64,000 nt of DNA from Prinia subflava (GCF_021018805.1 NC_086254.1:4451001-4515000); one strand, 5' to 3'; shown: positions 34,621-47,510, counted from the stretch's first letter. The notes: a model not told the origin generated them from the sequence alone. Made by a program: numbers and translations.

Positions 34621-35495
34621 ATTAGATGATCTCCTCTGTCCATGAGATCACCTCTGGTTTTAGCATTTGTAGAACCTTTTGGAGGTTTGGAAGACATGCC
34701 GAGGTCAGGGTGCCATGCACTGCTCTGCCTTCCCTGGCTGGATCATCTGCACTGGGGAGAGCTCAGGTGATTGGGAAAGGTCCCAGGGGAGCTCTGCACT
34801 CCTTAGAGCAATACAGGGACACCTCACATGGGAGCAAACCAGTGCTCCTTTGGCACCTCTCAGTGCCTGAGGGAGAATTGGTTGGGAATCCAGAAATGAG
34901 GGAATGTGAAGTGGGGGTTCATAGTGCTGAATGCAGTCAGTCACCACGAGGCCACCTCCCTCCTGCCTGGCAGCAGAATAACAAAACCAAAGCAAGTCAG
35001 GGACACTCCTGCCACTGAAACTGCTACTGAAGGGTGCTCTGGGGCATGGATGGGTGCAGTGTGGGAGTAGAGGCTGGTTTAGCCCTTCAGTGTCTTCCTT
35101 TAACAGTTTTCATGGGGTGAGGCACCTGGTTCTCCCTGCACTCCTGGGTTTCTGTGTCAAACATCCTTTCTCGAAGGTGTCAAGTGATTTGCTCAGTGTG
35201 GGGTGTGATCCAGAGCCTGAGAGAACCTTGAACCGAGCAGTCAGTAGATGTCAGTAGAAACTGAGCCATTTCTCACCCTGTGGGGCTGGGCTCTCCCCTC
35301 TCACCAGAGCTGGAAGTGTCTTGGTTGTGTTTCAGTTCTTGGTGGTTCTTCTGGTCAATGCTCTCTGTGCACACTCCCAAGCAAACCATGTAAGCACAGA
35401 TTCTTCATTTCCTTGGGTTTATTTCCCAGGCACCAAACTTCTGCCTGGGCCTGCAGCTGATCTCTGCCTCTGTTGTTGACTGGCTTCCCTTGTAG
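34621..35495. other. Non-coding stretch, nothing specific seen
   Basis: ORFs of up to 130 codons overlap on both strands (34626-35018 plus; 34705-34995 minus) with no recognisable product. No repeats are evident. Confidence 0.5.
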
Positions 35496-35550
35496 AAATG
35501 TTAATGTTGGGAAAGACCTCTGAGATCAAGGACTCCAACCAAACAGACCC
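35496..35550 (-). mobile_element. CR1 LINE, short 3' end remnant (minus strand)
   Basis: TTAATGTTGGGAAAGACCTC followed by TGAGATCAAGGACTCCAACC matches the reverse-complement CR1 end of the type (…AAGGTTGGAAAAGACCTCTAAGATCAT…GTCCAACC…). Only about 55 bp is assignable. Confidence 0.75.
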
Positions 35551-37725
35551 TGCAGAGTGTTCAGTGCTCAGGGCTGTAGCTTTTGTTCTCGGCTATCACC
35601 TCCCTTCCCTCAGAACTCCCATTTGCTCCTGTGATAAGCCTGGCTGTAAATACCTTCAGTAAGGTGGATATGTGTACTCTGCATAAACACGCACTATTCC
35701 TCTGCATCCATTTAGCCTGGTGGAGTTCTGCCTTCATTTTGACTCCTAAGCCTGCCTGGCTTTCAGTTTTAGTTGCTCTGGCTGTTCGTTAAGTATTTCC
35801 CACTTTTTTTTTTTGATTATTAATTTCCAAGACATGCTATAGAGTCCTCATTGATGATCTCCAGGGCATTTTCAATTTACTGCACAAAGGGAGAAAAATC
35901 TGTACATTCCTTTCTCCTTGAGGAGTCCTTACAGTCTCCTCAAGAGCTCCTCAGATCTGCTGATAAGATCAGAATGCTCCAAAACATCTGATGGGTGTAA
36001 TTATGGCCAGCATGAATCTGAATTGTGAAGATTAGGAGCACTACAGTGCTGATAGTGTTGGCCTCTCAGCAAATCACACTGGGGAGTTCCTCCTCTCCTG
36101 ACACATGTTCACCCCTGCCTTGCTGTGCCTTGGTGTCATCTCAACCAGTGTCTGAGTCATTGGAAATTTGGAGTGCTCAGACTCCTGGCTTCTGCCTCAG
36201 GGTTTGGTTTTTTCCTTTTCTTAAAGATGTGTAGCAACATCCCTAATCCACAGCCCAAATTTAGTATCCTGAATCTCTGCCCACAAAATCGTCAGATGAA
36301 AAGTTTTTAAGCTGTTTCCTTTCCTCTCTGGGTTCTGTTTTCCCATCTGTGTCTCCAGCCAGAGCCATTTGCTCTCCCCCCTCCTCCAGAGTCTCTGCAA
36401 TGCTAAGGAGGGACTGAGGAGGGAATCCTGCATTGTTGCCACCTCTTCAGAGGATGGGGTGGGCACCTGGCAGGTTGGTGCTTCTCATCTGCCGTCTCAG
36501 GCTGCAAACATTTATTTTTCATTAAAAAATAAATTCCACAAGGCATTTAGTTGATTTGATTGAAAGTGCTGTCAAGGAGTGAATGAAGTGCAACCAGTGC
36601 AGAAGAATGCTCCTGTCTCTGCAGGGAGCTGGGAGCAGGTGCTTGGATGGGAGGACAGCAGCTCTGTGCTGCTGAGCACAGTCCAGGGAAGCTGCTGAAC
36701 CACAAACCACTGGAGTCTGGGAGGGTTTCCAGGGCCAGGATTGCTTTGTGCTTGTCCTGTACACTTCCACACACAGCAGCTATTGGCTGCTGTGGAAATT
36801 GGGATCCCAGGGAACCTGTGACATGGGTCTGACTGGATTATTAAAGTGGTATTTTATGTTAAAGTTCTTTGTGTGGAAGAGAGAAGAGATTCTGTTATTT
36901 CCTGTGACTGGCACCTCCTGTAGCAGGTGACAACCTGAGCTGTTGCTTCTTCCCTCCCATCCCCTCAGTCCATCTGAGCAGCCTTAGCACAGTTCCTGGG
37001 CTTTATCTGAAGGCTTTATCTCCTTCTTCCTTGGTGAGGTAAACCAGACCAAACTAAGGGGGCTGCTGGCCCTCAGTGCCTTCCTGAGTACAGTTTTAAA
37101 AACGTTTCAGGCAAGACTTCTTTGTGTGTGATACTTTGACAAGGTTTGCCTCCTCTATCACATTTTAAATCTTTCTGTTCCCTATGGAGCGGTTTCTTTA
37201 GCCTGTTACAATAAGATTGTCATATTCTTATGTAGAAGGAAATTTGTGTAACCTTAGGTAACCCAAATTTTGAGCCTTACCCAGTGTTACTTACATATTT
37301 TTGAGCAAAACAGTGCTGGCTTAGGTGTTGTATGACAAAAGAGAGCAATGTCTGTTGTATGACAGAAGAGCTGGAGGAGCCATTGAGTGGCAGCTGCTTG
37401 ATGGAAATGTCACAATTCCTGAGTGTCCTCACTGTGATTTGAGGCAGACCCAGACCAAGTGCTGTGAATCACAAGGACATTCAAAGCCTAATGCAGGAGA
37501 TGCAGTTCAGGTGTATGTTGTGCACCAGACATTGAGCAGGGTGGAGTTTTTCCAGGCCATAATTTTCCCCTCCTATCACAGTAGATTGGATGAGTGGTCT
37601 TTTTTTTTTAGCACCTTTGTTTTCAAACTGTCCTTGCCCTGTGTCTAAATGTACATCCCACATACCTGAAGCAAATACAGCCCATGTGGAAGCTGGTCAG
37701 GAGGGCTGTTCTGCCAGTTCCCTCT
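35551..37725. other. Non-coding stretch with a small tandem duplication
   Basis: ORFs remain below 110 codons. A 17-base block starting GTTGTATGAC is repeated with one change at 37327 and 37354, 27 bases apart. A T run lies near 35807-35817. Otherwise I see nothing to name. Confidence 0.5.
37721..37725 (+). repeat. Left target-site duplication of the plus-strand LTR
   Basis: CCTCT immediately precedes the LTR and differs by one base from CCCCT immediately after it (38456-38460). A 5-bp duplication is usual for ERVL-type insertions. Confidence 0.6.
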
Positions 37726-38455
37726 TGTCTTGGGTTATGTAACCAAAAAAAAAAAGAGTGTATTCTATTTCATCTGTAGAAAGCAGTTGGGGGATGGTTT
37801 CTTTTTCCTTTATCTCCTGTAACTCCAGGGGGAGGAGGGTGATTTCCTTCTGATCACAGCCCAGCTGTTAAACCAGGTGGGGCAGGGTTTGTGATCTCTG
37901 TCACCACTGCCCACCCTCGGGGATATCTTCTGTTCATGGGCCATTGAGGCTCACCAGGGACTGACACATTCCATCATCCATTGGGAGATGCTGCACCCAG
38001 TGGGGAGGAGCCAACCATTCCTACCCAGATAAAAATGGGGACACAGGGACCCCAGGGATCCTCTTTGCAACTGGATTCCCAGAGGAAGACAGGACTCATC
38101 TCACCAGCACTGAACCTGTCTGCAGGATCATCTCTGCTCCAACAGAACCACATCTGTCACTCCAGGAGGATTTATTTGGACTGCTCCCAACACCCTGACT
38201 GACAGTGTGTCAGGTCGTATTCCTGACTCCATCAGGATTTTCTAGGACTTTTGTTTGTTTGCTTGGTTTTTTTTATATTACTGCATTTGCATTTTTAATA
38301 TTCCTGGTAAAGAACTGTTATTCGTATTCCCATATTTTTGCCTGAAAGCCCCTAATTGCAAAATTATAATAATTTGGAGGAAGGGGGTTTACATTCTCCG
38401 TTCCAAGGGAACTCCAGTTTTCCCTGACAGACACCTGTCTTTCCAAACCAAGACA
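37726..38455 (+). mobile_element. Solo LTR of an avian ERVL-type endogenous retrovirus
   Basis: The element starts with TGTCTTGGGT and ends with AACCAAGACA, so it has TG…CA termini over 730 bp, flanked by near-identical 5-bp repeats. Internal blocks I recognise from songbird ERVL LTRs are: CCTTCTGATCACAGCCCAGC (about 37849), a GTGGGGAGGAGCC block before a TATA-like GATAAAAAT (38028), the GGGACCCCAGGGATCC block just downstream, CACTCCAGGAGGA (about 38159), and AATAATTTGGAGGAAGGGGG with TTTACATTCTCC (about 38365-38400). No gag, pol or env sequence lies next to it, and the flanking duplication spans a single LTR, so it is a recombined solo copy. LTRs supply promoter and polyadenylation signals; whether this one is active is unknown. 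The family name cannot be fixed without a repeat library. Confidence 0.88.
38028..38036 (+). promoter_or_regulatory. TATA-like box of the plus-strand LTR
   Basis: GATAAAAAT sits about 300 bp into the LTR, just before the GGGACCCCAGGG block. This is where the U3 promoter TATA is expected in such elements. Transcription would start about 25-30 bases downstream if active. Confidence 0.5.
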
Positions 38456-38460
38456 CCCCT
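38456..38460 (+). repeat. Right target-site duplication of the plus-strand LTR
   Basis: CCCCT follows the terminal CA of the LTR and matches CCTCT on the left at four of five bases, consistent with an older insertion. Confidence 0.6.
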
Positions 38461-40837
38461 GCTTGCCCAAGGACCAGGAAATCCCCTGTGCAGGTCTGGC
38501 CCTTCTATTGCTCCTTTCTCTTATTCCACTTTGACTCAGCAGGTTTCAGAGGAAGCTTAGATTTTCATCTGGCACGGAAGGAAAAGCAGTTACCTTCCCA
38601 TCACAGCTCTTTGTAGAGAGGCCCTGAATGACCATCCCAGCTGTGTGTAATGTCTGCAGAAGAACAGGATCCGTCCTCCCCGTGCCAGCTCCCGCTGGCT
38701 GCCCCCGTTCCTGCACAGATGGATGGGGAGGCAGCTGGGAAGTGACAACCTGGTGCACCCTGCCACAGCCATCAGGAGCAGCTGGAAGTGCAACGCTCCA
38801 CGGGACTGCCTTGCATGGAAGAACAGCATCACTTATTCACTCCTGGATCGTCTGCCTGGGTCACTCTTGGATGTGCAGTTCCTCTTTCATCTGAGACTTG
38901 GCAGGCGGTGCTTTCCTGCTTCATTGAGCTCCTTCTCAGAGAGAGAGACAAAGATTTTGCTTTTTCGGTTTTTCTTTAAGGGGGTGTGGAGGAGAAGTCG
39001 TTGGCAATCCGTAATTTGGTCCCAAATTGAGAGCAGCAAAACTTTCCAGGAAAGGATGAGTCCCCCTTTGGCATGAAATTCAGTGGTTTTCGTTGTTTCT
39101 GGTTCATTGCCTGACTTTTCAGAGATTGCTGAGCTTATGCAGCTCTGCCCAAATTCACTGGGATACAGAGACTGAGGACTCCTGGAAGTCACACCTTCCT
39201 TGTTTAACTTAAACTCATCTTACTGGCTCACTGGAGAAACTAAACTTTAATAAGTGGCAGATTTATGTCATCCTTTAAATGACTTGCACCTCACACTGCA
39301 TTTTCTTTTGATTAATATCAGGCAATGATTTAATCAACACTTTTAGTTACAAGCACATTTCATTCCTGGCTGGAAGTTATAAATCAGCAGACTCTACGAA
39401 AGGATGTAAATAGAAACTTACAGAATTAATTTGTCAGCCAAGAGGTTCTAGTTTGTCACAACTGTTACTCTAACCATGAGAACGTGTTTTTACAATTAGA
39501 AAGAAATGTTCACTTCAAATGTTATATTACATTAAATAGAAAAAATATGCGGTCAGATTGGAACTCAAGCTGGGGTTATGGTGGAAGCAACTGAATAAGC
39601 CAATGAGGAGAAACTGAAATAGGATTTTTCTCTGTAAACCTGTTCAGGGAGTTACCCAAAATATATTGTGTGTGCAACTGAATATAACCCAAATACAAGG
39701 TAAACCAAATAAAACCGTAATCAAGGTGGTAAGGAATAACATTAAAGTAAATTGCCAATTATATTGAGAATTTGGGGGAAAAAAACCCCAGCTGGTGAAA
39801 AATACTTTCTACAGGGTGTTTAGAACTTCTGACATGGTGGGTCTGGAAGTGCTTCCCATAATTCCAGTTGCCGTGTTTCTTTTAATTACATGCTCTGTAT
39901 GTTTCGACCAAATACATGAAACAACAAAATGTATAAACTTCAAAGGAAACTGATTACATTTAATTAGACTTTGACAGAAAGAAAGAGTTTGAGTTGGATA
40001 GAAACAGTGGATAATAATAAATAACTCGGAGAAAAATGGCTAAACCCATATACTAATGTAGCTCTCTTTAAAGAAATGAGAGCTTTAGCAGCTCCAGCCT
40101 GAGGTGGGAGGGTTCAGGATTCAGGGAAGTGTCCCCAAGGCTGTCTGGAGATGGGGACAGAAAGGTGCTGAACCACAGGGATCAAAAGAAAACTGCAAGA
40201 AGTAAAGGAAGTCATTGCCTTGCCAATGATGTGATGGAAATCCTGGAAAACCAACTGATGAACCATGCAGATAAAAAAATCACATGTCTGAGGGACTGCT
40301 TCACTGGCTGTATGAATCCCAGAGCAAAGCAAGCAGATGGAATATTTGCAAGATCCCAGCTCAAAGTGCAGACTATAATTTATGTTCCCAGTGTGGTAAA
40401 AATGTGAACATTTCTGTGCAATGAGATAAAGCCTTTGGGGAGGGTTGGTACCCCCAAAATGTGCTGGTCCCTGGTGCCATAGTGGGGAAATTGCTGTATA
40501 ATTGTGGCTTTGGATGCTTAAACCTCTGAACGGTTTCTAGTCACCAGCTAAAGGTGCTTTCAATAACTCTGTGTATCAGCCTGCAGATTTCTCAGGGTGC
40601 TTGGGCTCGCTGTGTTGGTTTGTTGGTTCTGTGCAAGTGCTTGTGGATTCCTGGGATGTGCTGGGAACGCTGCTGGGACAGCGGCGTAGGCGGCGGGCAC
40701 TCGTGGCCCTGTGCTCTCTCCAGTCTTTCAACATCAGCATGAATGTTTCAAACGTTTTTTTTGGACCGAAGTGAGCAAAATTAAATGTAGCATTCAATTT
40801 GAGATGAGCTGCTGATTTATATAAAACACACACAAGA
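38461..40837. other. Non-coding stretch; 39193-40113 is AT-rich
   Basis: ORFs at 38546-39192 (up to 117 codons) are unrecognised. From 39193 to 40113 only one 60-codon ORF occurs and the sequence is AT-rich with TAAT-type words, so it could contain a conserved non-coding element. Six CpGs cluster at 40668-40703, in otherwise CpG-poor DNA. Confidence 0.45.
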
Positions 40838-40982
40838 TTGCCTGAAGTGGTTGTGGAGCCTCCAGTGTTGGAAATCTTTAAGAACCACTTAGGCAAACAT
40901 GTCAGGAATGATAAGAGCTGAGCAGATCCTGCTTTGGGAGGAGAGGCTGGGCAGATGGCCTCCCGAGGTCCTGGCCCCACGG
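40838..40982 (+). mobile_element. CR1 LINE, older 3' end fragment
   Basis: TGAAGTGGTTGTGGAGCCTC, GTTGGAAATCTTTAAGAACC, AGATCCTGCTTTGGGAGGAG and GCAGATGGCCTCCCGAGGTC follow the order of the CR1 3' region (…GAGGTTGTGGAGTCTCC…TTGGAGATATTCAAAA…CCTGCTT…GGACTAGATGACCTCC…GAGGTCC). The intermediate section is closer to the older amniote CR1/L3 types than to the youngest avian ones. The copy lacks the terminal ATTCTATG repeats. Confidence 0.85.
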
Positions 40983-41596
40983 CTGGAGGTCAGAGAGGCA
41001 TTTCAGAACGAAATAAAAAACAAAAATCAGACCTCTGCAGATCAGCTCTGGCCAAGAAACACGCCCATTGTTAGCAAGTACAAAAGGAGAATCTGAGCCA
41101 CTTGCACTTCATGAGCCTTAAAAAAACCCTCCTGAAATAGCATCCAGTTGTTTAAGTGACTCAGATTTTTTTGCTTTGACAGCGTGCTTGGTAAGCTACA
41201 TTGTTTTGAATGATTTGCTGCTCAGTTCTGTGACATTTATTGCTTTTTGGATGAAAAGGAGAAAACTCCCCTAGGTCTGTTTAGAATTTGTTCATCTGTA
41301 ATTTCCACGTATGTTTCCTTATTTAGCGGTTGGAGTTGGAAGTGTGTGTTGGCATTCCCTCCCTTCAAATTTATTGAGTTACACTCAGAAGAGCCTCTAT
41401 TCCTCTCTGTTGGGCAATGTGTACAGAACAGCTTATTCAGCAGTTGCTAAATAGGTGATAGGTATGCGTGGTTTCTTTCCCTTTACTCCTCTGCCTTGCT
41501 CCCAGCCTTGCCTACGGTCGCATTTTGGGTTGGGAGTGGGGAGCTTGCTCTGAGAGCTGCCCCAGGTGCAGCCCACTCGTGGTGTCCCAGCCACAC

Positions 41597-41629
41597 GTGT
41601 CCCAAAGGTGTCCCAAAGGTGTCCCAAAG
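41597..41629. repeat. Three tandem copies of an 11-bp unit
   Basis: GTGTCCCAAAG is repeated three times without change. The flanking sequence is relatively GC-rich. It is probably a small minisatellite seed. Confidence 0.9.
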
Positions 41630-44600
41630 GCCGTGGCAGTGCCTGGTGGGGCCGTGGGACTGGCAGTGGGGTGTGCTGGGAGGGAGCTGCTGGCCAGCCC
41701 CAGCTCCAGCTGCAGGGAACGGGGCCAGCAGGGGCTGGGGAAGAGGTTGATGTCATTGGGTTGACCTGGGACCCACCCACAGCCGTGCCCAGCCCCAGTG
41801 TGGACATGGGGGAGATGTAATCTCCCACTGTGCCCCCTGGAGCACCTCCCTGCTGCTCTCATGGGGGCTGTGGCTGCTTCCAGCCGTGGGAAGGGGTTGG
41901 GATGGGGCCTGTAGCTTCAGGAAGGTCACTGTCTTCTGGTGGAGTGACCCCAGACCTGTTACTCTTTTTCCTCAGCATTTTTTTGTCTAGACAGTCCCTC
42001 TTCTCTCTAACACGTGTCTCATTCGTGTCCCATGGCACCTGGAGTGCAGGTAGGACAAGCAGCACATGTGGTGTGGATGCTGGGGGTGTTGGGAGTGACC
42101 TCCTTGGCTGCAGGGTTTGCTGCAGGTATTTTCAGTCCATCCTGGGTCACAGCTGTGGCTATGGATATCCTGCACTGCTGTCATGCTGCAAAAGGAAGGC
42201 TACATGTGGCTTCTCAGACAGGGAGGTTGAATATTCTCTTTAATAAAATTTTTTTTTTTCTTCATATTTAAAGACCCTTGAAGAGTTCAGAAGTCAGATC
42301 AACATTAACACAGGAGGGAAGATGATTAGATCTCAGTTCAGCTACCAGTGTTCATGAAGTGCCTGTCCTATTGATAAGGAGTGAGAGCGGCGGGAGCTGT
42401 ACAAATCCCTCTAACAAGACTTGCTCTTGCAGAGAGGAAATTAGGCAAATATTTCACCAGTAAGGTAAAGTCACTTCAGATTAAGAGCGTGGGTGGATGT
42501 GCCCACCTTCCAGCTGGCTTGCTGACTGAGGAAACGTCAGGCGACAGAAGCAATAAGCTCCAGATAGAGCCCATGGGCTCCAAAAACCTCTACCAGAATC
42601 ATGAGCAGAGGTAGAAAAGTGCCAACATTCAAGTAATTCTTTCCAAAATGCTGCCAGAAATGATTTAATAATGTTCCACTCCTAGCAGTTCTTCCCCGTT
42701 GCCTTTCATTTCTGGAGGAAGTCCTAGTGGCATTTTCTGGACTAGACGTGCCCCGATTGAGATCAGGCTTGAATTTCATCTCTTCCCCCGTGTTGTTCCA
42801 GCCCCTTGTGAATCCTCATTCCCCACCCTCTGCAGGCTCATGAAAATTTCTGTTCTGGCCGCAGTGGTGTGAGCAACCTGGGGGTTGATTACTCATTTAA
42901 GCTCTTTTAATTTCCTCTGACCACTGTCTGGCAGAGCTGAAGGCTGCAGCACAGACCGTGGCCTTTTTTCCATGCAATTTGCAGTGTTTTTTTCTCCTAG
43001 GTGAGGCCACTGAATGGGTCAGCCAGGAGACTCCAGCATTGCTGGAGGCTGTGTGAGATTTTAAGCTGCTTTGTACGCCTGTGGGCTTGTAGTGTTTGTT
43101 TGTAGGTCATCACTTCTGACTCTGTAGAGATTACTTGAACAAATCCACTGTACGGTTCCACCTTTTGGGTTAAGCTGGTAGATGGTGACTCAGAGGAGGC
43201 AGTGGTTGGTCCCAGACTGTGCCTTGTGCCTCCTAAAAGATCCTCTGCATCATTTGCTGGTCTGTGATGGTGAAGATGGGAGAGATCCCTCATCTCATGT
43301 GGCTGTGGAAAATCTCTGCTCTGTTTAGACACACAGTTCCCAATTGTGTGTCTGACTTCATTTAGCCATTTTCTCATGGCAAGGTTGGAACCAGCTGTTG
43401 AGTGAGCGGCAGACCAAATAATTTAACAGAAAAATAAGCGAGTGAAAAAACACAGTTGATGTTCAGCTTCTCTGCTGTGGTTTGAGGACACTAATTCAGT
43501 TATCCTTGAGATCCTTCACAGATCATGGTAGGCTACCTGCAAAACTTTGAAAGTTAAGTTTGTTCCAGTGTGTGTCTAGGGACAACCCCATGTTTACACA
43601 CAGGTTTAGGATCCTCCTGTTCCTTTTAGATTAGCTGATAAAATGAGAGAAACAGTGGTTTTAGTTTACAGGAATTCATACCCTAAAAACCTACTGCAAA
43701 CAAGAAAGAAACACTTTGAATTCCCAATGTGAGGTGTGCAGGACGTTGTAGGAGACCCAGGAATGATCCTTGTCTGCAGGTTTACTGCAGGGATCTGTGT
43801 TTGCAGACGAGTGTTGCCCCTGTGGAAGGATGAAGGAGCTCAGACCTGAGCAGTCTGTTGTGCTGAACTTTAGGGATGATGGGTGTTGGTGCTGAGTGAG
43901 CACTGCCATGGCCACTGCTGGTGGCAGCGATTGTCACTTGGGGGCTCTCAGACTGGAGAGGTGTTTGAGCTCAAACCCCAGCAGCTCCAACACTCCTGTG
44001 CCTCTGCTGCCCTGCTGGGAGCTGGGGGTGCTGCCCCACCTTTCAGGCTCTGCAGGGCACTCCTGGCCCCTCTCCCCAGCAATCCTGAGAGCCCAGCCTT
44101 GTCTAGCAAAGCTCCCCTTCTAATCAGAGCCGGAGGAAAGGAGTCCTCAAGGGTCTGTTCAGAACAGGAGCTGATAGAGATCCAGAAGGTGATTTCACTG
44201 CTCTGTCCATTGATCACAGGCAACCCAGGGAGACCAGACCAAACAGAGACATTTCGGCTGTGTCCCAAGGTTATGTGATACAAATGCTCTTGCTTGAGAG
44301 GTGGAGTTTTTTTAACTCCTCTTGATTATGTGGTCAGTGTGTTTAATTCCTTTCTCTGCTACATTATGAAGTGGGATAAAATCTCAGTCTCTTTTGCTTT
44401 CAAGAGTATTTCCTGCATCTCCCTTCCTCCCAAATGCCCGTTCCTTCTTGCCTAATGGCTGGAATCTGTTGGAATAGGGCTGTGGCAGTGTGTGAAACCA
44501 CTAATACACAGCAGCCTTTAGGAGGATCAGGGATCCGTGGTCCAGAATGCAAATACATGCTTTAAAAGTGTTCCACTCTGCAGGAAAGGAGAGAGGATTA

Positions 44601-44945
44601 AAGTTTCACTTCCTTTTCATTTTTATGGGCTGAAGTTATTTGTCAGTTGGAAACATGATAAATTAGACAAACATTATCCTTTTCCTCCTCCAGGTTGGAT
44701 GTTCTGCTTTGCATTTCACAGTGCAATGAATAACTAAGCTGCATTATCACCAGGCTGTCAGCACTGGAAAGCTATTGCAGAGCTCTTTGCCTTTAATTGA
44801 GTCGAGTGTGCTGTGCACCTCATTCATGGCTCCGTGCATTTGTCATTCAGAGTGTGAATGGCAACAAAAGATGACTTTGGTTGGAGCATTGCTGCTGCCT
44901 GGTGTTCACAGGTCACTTTTCAAAGCCCCACCAGCACCAGGTATT

Positions 44946-44987
44946 TGCACTGTGCAGTCACGATAATGGTATCGTGAAATAAGTGCA
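44946..44987. repeat. Inverted repeat, nested hairpin potential
   Basis: TCACGATA (44958-44965) and TATCGTGA (44970-44977) are perfect inverted arms around the 4-base loop ATGG. Outside them TGCACT (44946-44951) and AGTGCA (44982-44987) form a second inverted pair across a 6-by-4 internal loop. The inner arms carry a CpG each, unusual in this CpG-poor setting. It may be a dimeric protein-binding site or an RNA hairpin; no miRNA that I recognise is present. Confidence 0.7.
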
Positions 44988-47510
44988 GCAGGGACCATTT
45001 CATCATTTCAATTATGTGATTGAAAGATGTGGGGAGCTGCAAAGCCACCGAGGTTAAGAATGCCACGGTGTATAAATAGCCTTGGATAAGTGTAAGCATC
45101 AAATTGGATGCAGATGGGTTTGTGGACTTTGCAAGTGGCTTGCTTAAGAATGTCTGCACCACACACCCAACCATGCATCCATCATGGTAAAAGTGCAGTC
45201 TTTGTCAGCAGGTCTGAATTATGCTAAAAATACCTAATTTGTGCCTGATATTTTGTGTGAAATGCTTTACTGCAAAGGATGGCCTTGTTCTTCCTGTCCT
45301 TCATTTACAAACACGGTGGCACAGAAAGCCCTGGTGGTGGAGCAGGTCAGATGGGGGCTGAGGAGAAAACCTGATTTTGGGGAGCCCTGCTCCTGTGCCT
45401 GGGCAGGAAGGAAGGTGTTCAGGAGAAATGTGGTGTGGAGTTCTCCTTATGGAGAAAGGAATTTTCCTCCTTTCCTTCTTCCTACAGCAGCCAGCGCTAG
45501 AAAGTGAGATTTGAACGGAGGCAGTGAAATGTGCTCAAGGATTTTCCTCTTCTTGGGAATTGGTGAAGGCTCCTTTCCCACTGCCTCCCTGTCTGAAGAG
45601 GCATTCCTGCACTGGCCAGCACTGGGCAGAGCTTGGGCCCCTGCCTGGCACATGCAGCATTCCCAGCCCCACAAGAGGGAAATGTTCCTGCCAGCCACAG
45701 GCTGGGGTGGAGACAACTTCTCCTCATGAGTCTGGATCATTGACTGGTGCCGTGCAGAGGTTTCATTTCTCACCTCAAGATTAAAATCTGAGATTTAATC
45801 TTTATTTTTGCTGTGATTTAGTCTTCCCAGTGCTTTTGGCAAAATGGTCAGCTTTGATGTTGGTCCTAGCCAGACATTCTCATGACATGAAATGCTGCCC
45901 ATCCCAAACTTCCCCCACAGCTCCATTTAGCAAAGGAATTTTTGAGCAGGGTCTTTGAGTTGGCACTTTCAAGTGTTGAGTGTAATCCTGAATTTCCAAA
46001 GCTTTTAAGTCACCACCAGTCACAAGTTCTTTTAGTGTGTGACCTCCTGTTCCCAGCCTGGAGAAACAAAACGTGGCAGGATGGAGTCAGAATTTGAAAT
46101 CTCTATGAAAGGGCCATGGCCACTCCAGCTTAGATTTAGGAGAGGGTCTGAGCTCTAGAGGGGTAGGTTTGGGTTAGACTTTACTGAGAGGTGACACTTT
46201 GAGACTGAAGCCTGCAAAGATGTTTTCCTTCTGCAGTCTTGTTTTCAAAGATGTTGTGGCAACACAGCAAGAGGAAGGTCTTTTCACAAGGCTTCAACCA
46301 TCTGAGCAGCATTAAAATTGCTCTTGTTGGGGTTTTAATTTGGCTTGTGAAGAAAGGGATGTGCTCCAGCAGCTGGTGTTGAATATAGAAGCTGAATTTT
46401 AGAGCTGCAACTCTGAAGTAATAGTTTTGATGCTTCTCTAAAATGTGCTGGTTTTAAGTGTCAGTGCAGAGAAATGATCTGTACAAAAGGAACCTGGTGA
46501 TCTGGAGGCAGTACAGGCTGCATAGCCAGGACTTGTTATGTGAAAGGAGAGGGGGAGCAAATAAATTTGAAAAAGGGAATTATAGGAAACCAGTATAGGA
46601 GCACTTGGTGAGCAGTTCTTTAATAATTTAGGGAAGGTTATACCTGGTCTAACTCAGCATTAAAATAAAAACCACGGGGTAAGATTTGAGCTGTAACATT
46701 CCCCTGTGGTTAGTAGCAAAGTTTATTCCAAGAAGCTAATGGGTTTTTTTAGAGATAACTTTGGTCTCCTAAAGTCAAACTCATGGCTAGTTCAAAGTTT
46801 TATGGCTGTCTGAGGTACCAATTTTCATTTTCTGTATGTTTCCATACTGTGCAGTTTTTATGGCTACACTAGAATTACTGATGTTTGTGCATACTTACCA
46901 AGTTATTTAAATATCCTGGTGACTCTTAGCCCAAAACACACACTCAGGCTCTCCAGGGAAGTGCCTGCTACTCCACACAGTTGACTCATGTGGTATATAT
47001 TGCTGAACAGATTTGAAGTACAAGCTGAGAACAGAGGCCCTATGCTGAGTGACTAAGATAAATTACAGAAATTGTGTTATTTTCAGTCTACATGCAGGAA
47101 ACTCTGAAGTCAATGAACCTTAGGAAAGATTAACAAATGCAAGATGCTCTTTGTAATTTTTTTGGTATTGTTCTCAGTGTTTTCTTTATTTTGTTCTTAT
47201 AGTTTGGGGTGGTTTTTTTTGCTTTGTGTCTTCACTCTGTCCTCACCCCAGGCCACTGCTGAGCTACCTTGGTGAGAGGCAGTGGGAGAAGATAAAAGCT
47301 TGGGACACTTCTTTTCCTTCATCTTTGTCTCACTGTTGGGATGCAGGAGAGTTCCCTCTAAACCCAGGGAAGAGCCACCTGTGCTGGAGGAGGAAGAGTG
47401 AAACTGCCAGCTCAGGCATGGGCATCACGGGGGGAGAAGCTTTTCCACTTGGAAATGTCTGCAGGTGTGGGAGGAGGTGCCCACAGAGCCAGCTCCCAAC
47501 TGCAGAACTG

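Larger units (their letters stand above)
40983..47510. other. Non-coding stretch before the 20-bp minisatellite
   Basis: Many overlapping ORFs occur on both strands at 41430-42270 and 43690-45780 (up to 137 codons), none recognisable. The region 45785-47225 has no ORF of 60 codons. Two small structured elements (41597-41629 and 44946-44987) are listed separately. Confidence 0.5.

Noticed and set aside
41430..42070. CpG island or promoter in the GC-richer interval with many overlapping ORFs
   Set aside because: GC is raised but CpGs remain sparse, and no promoter motif or exon structure is visible.
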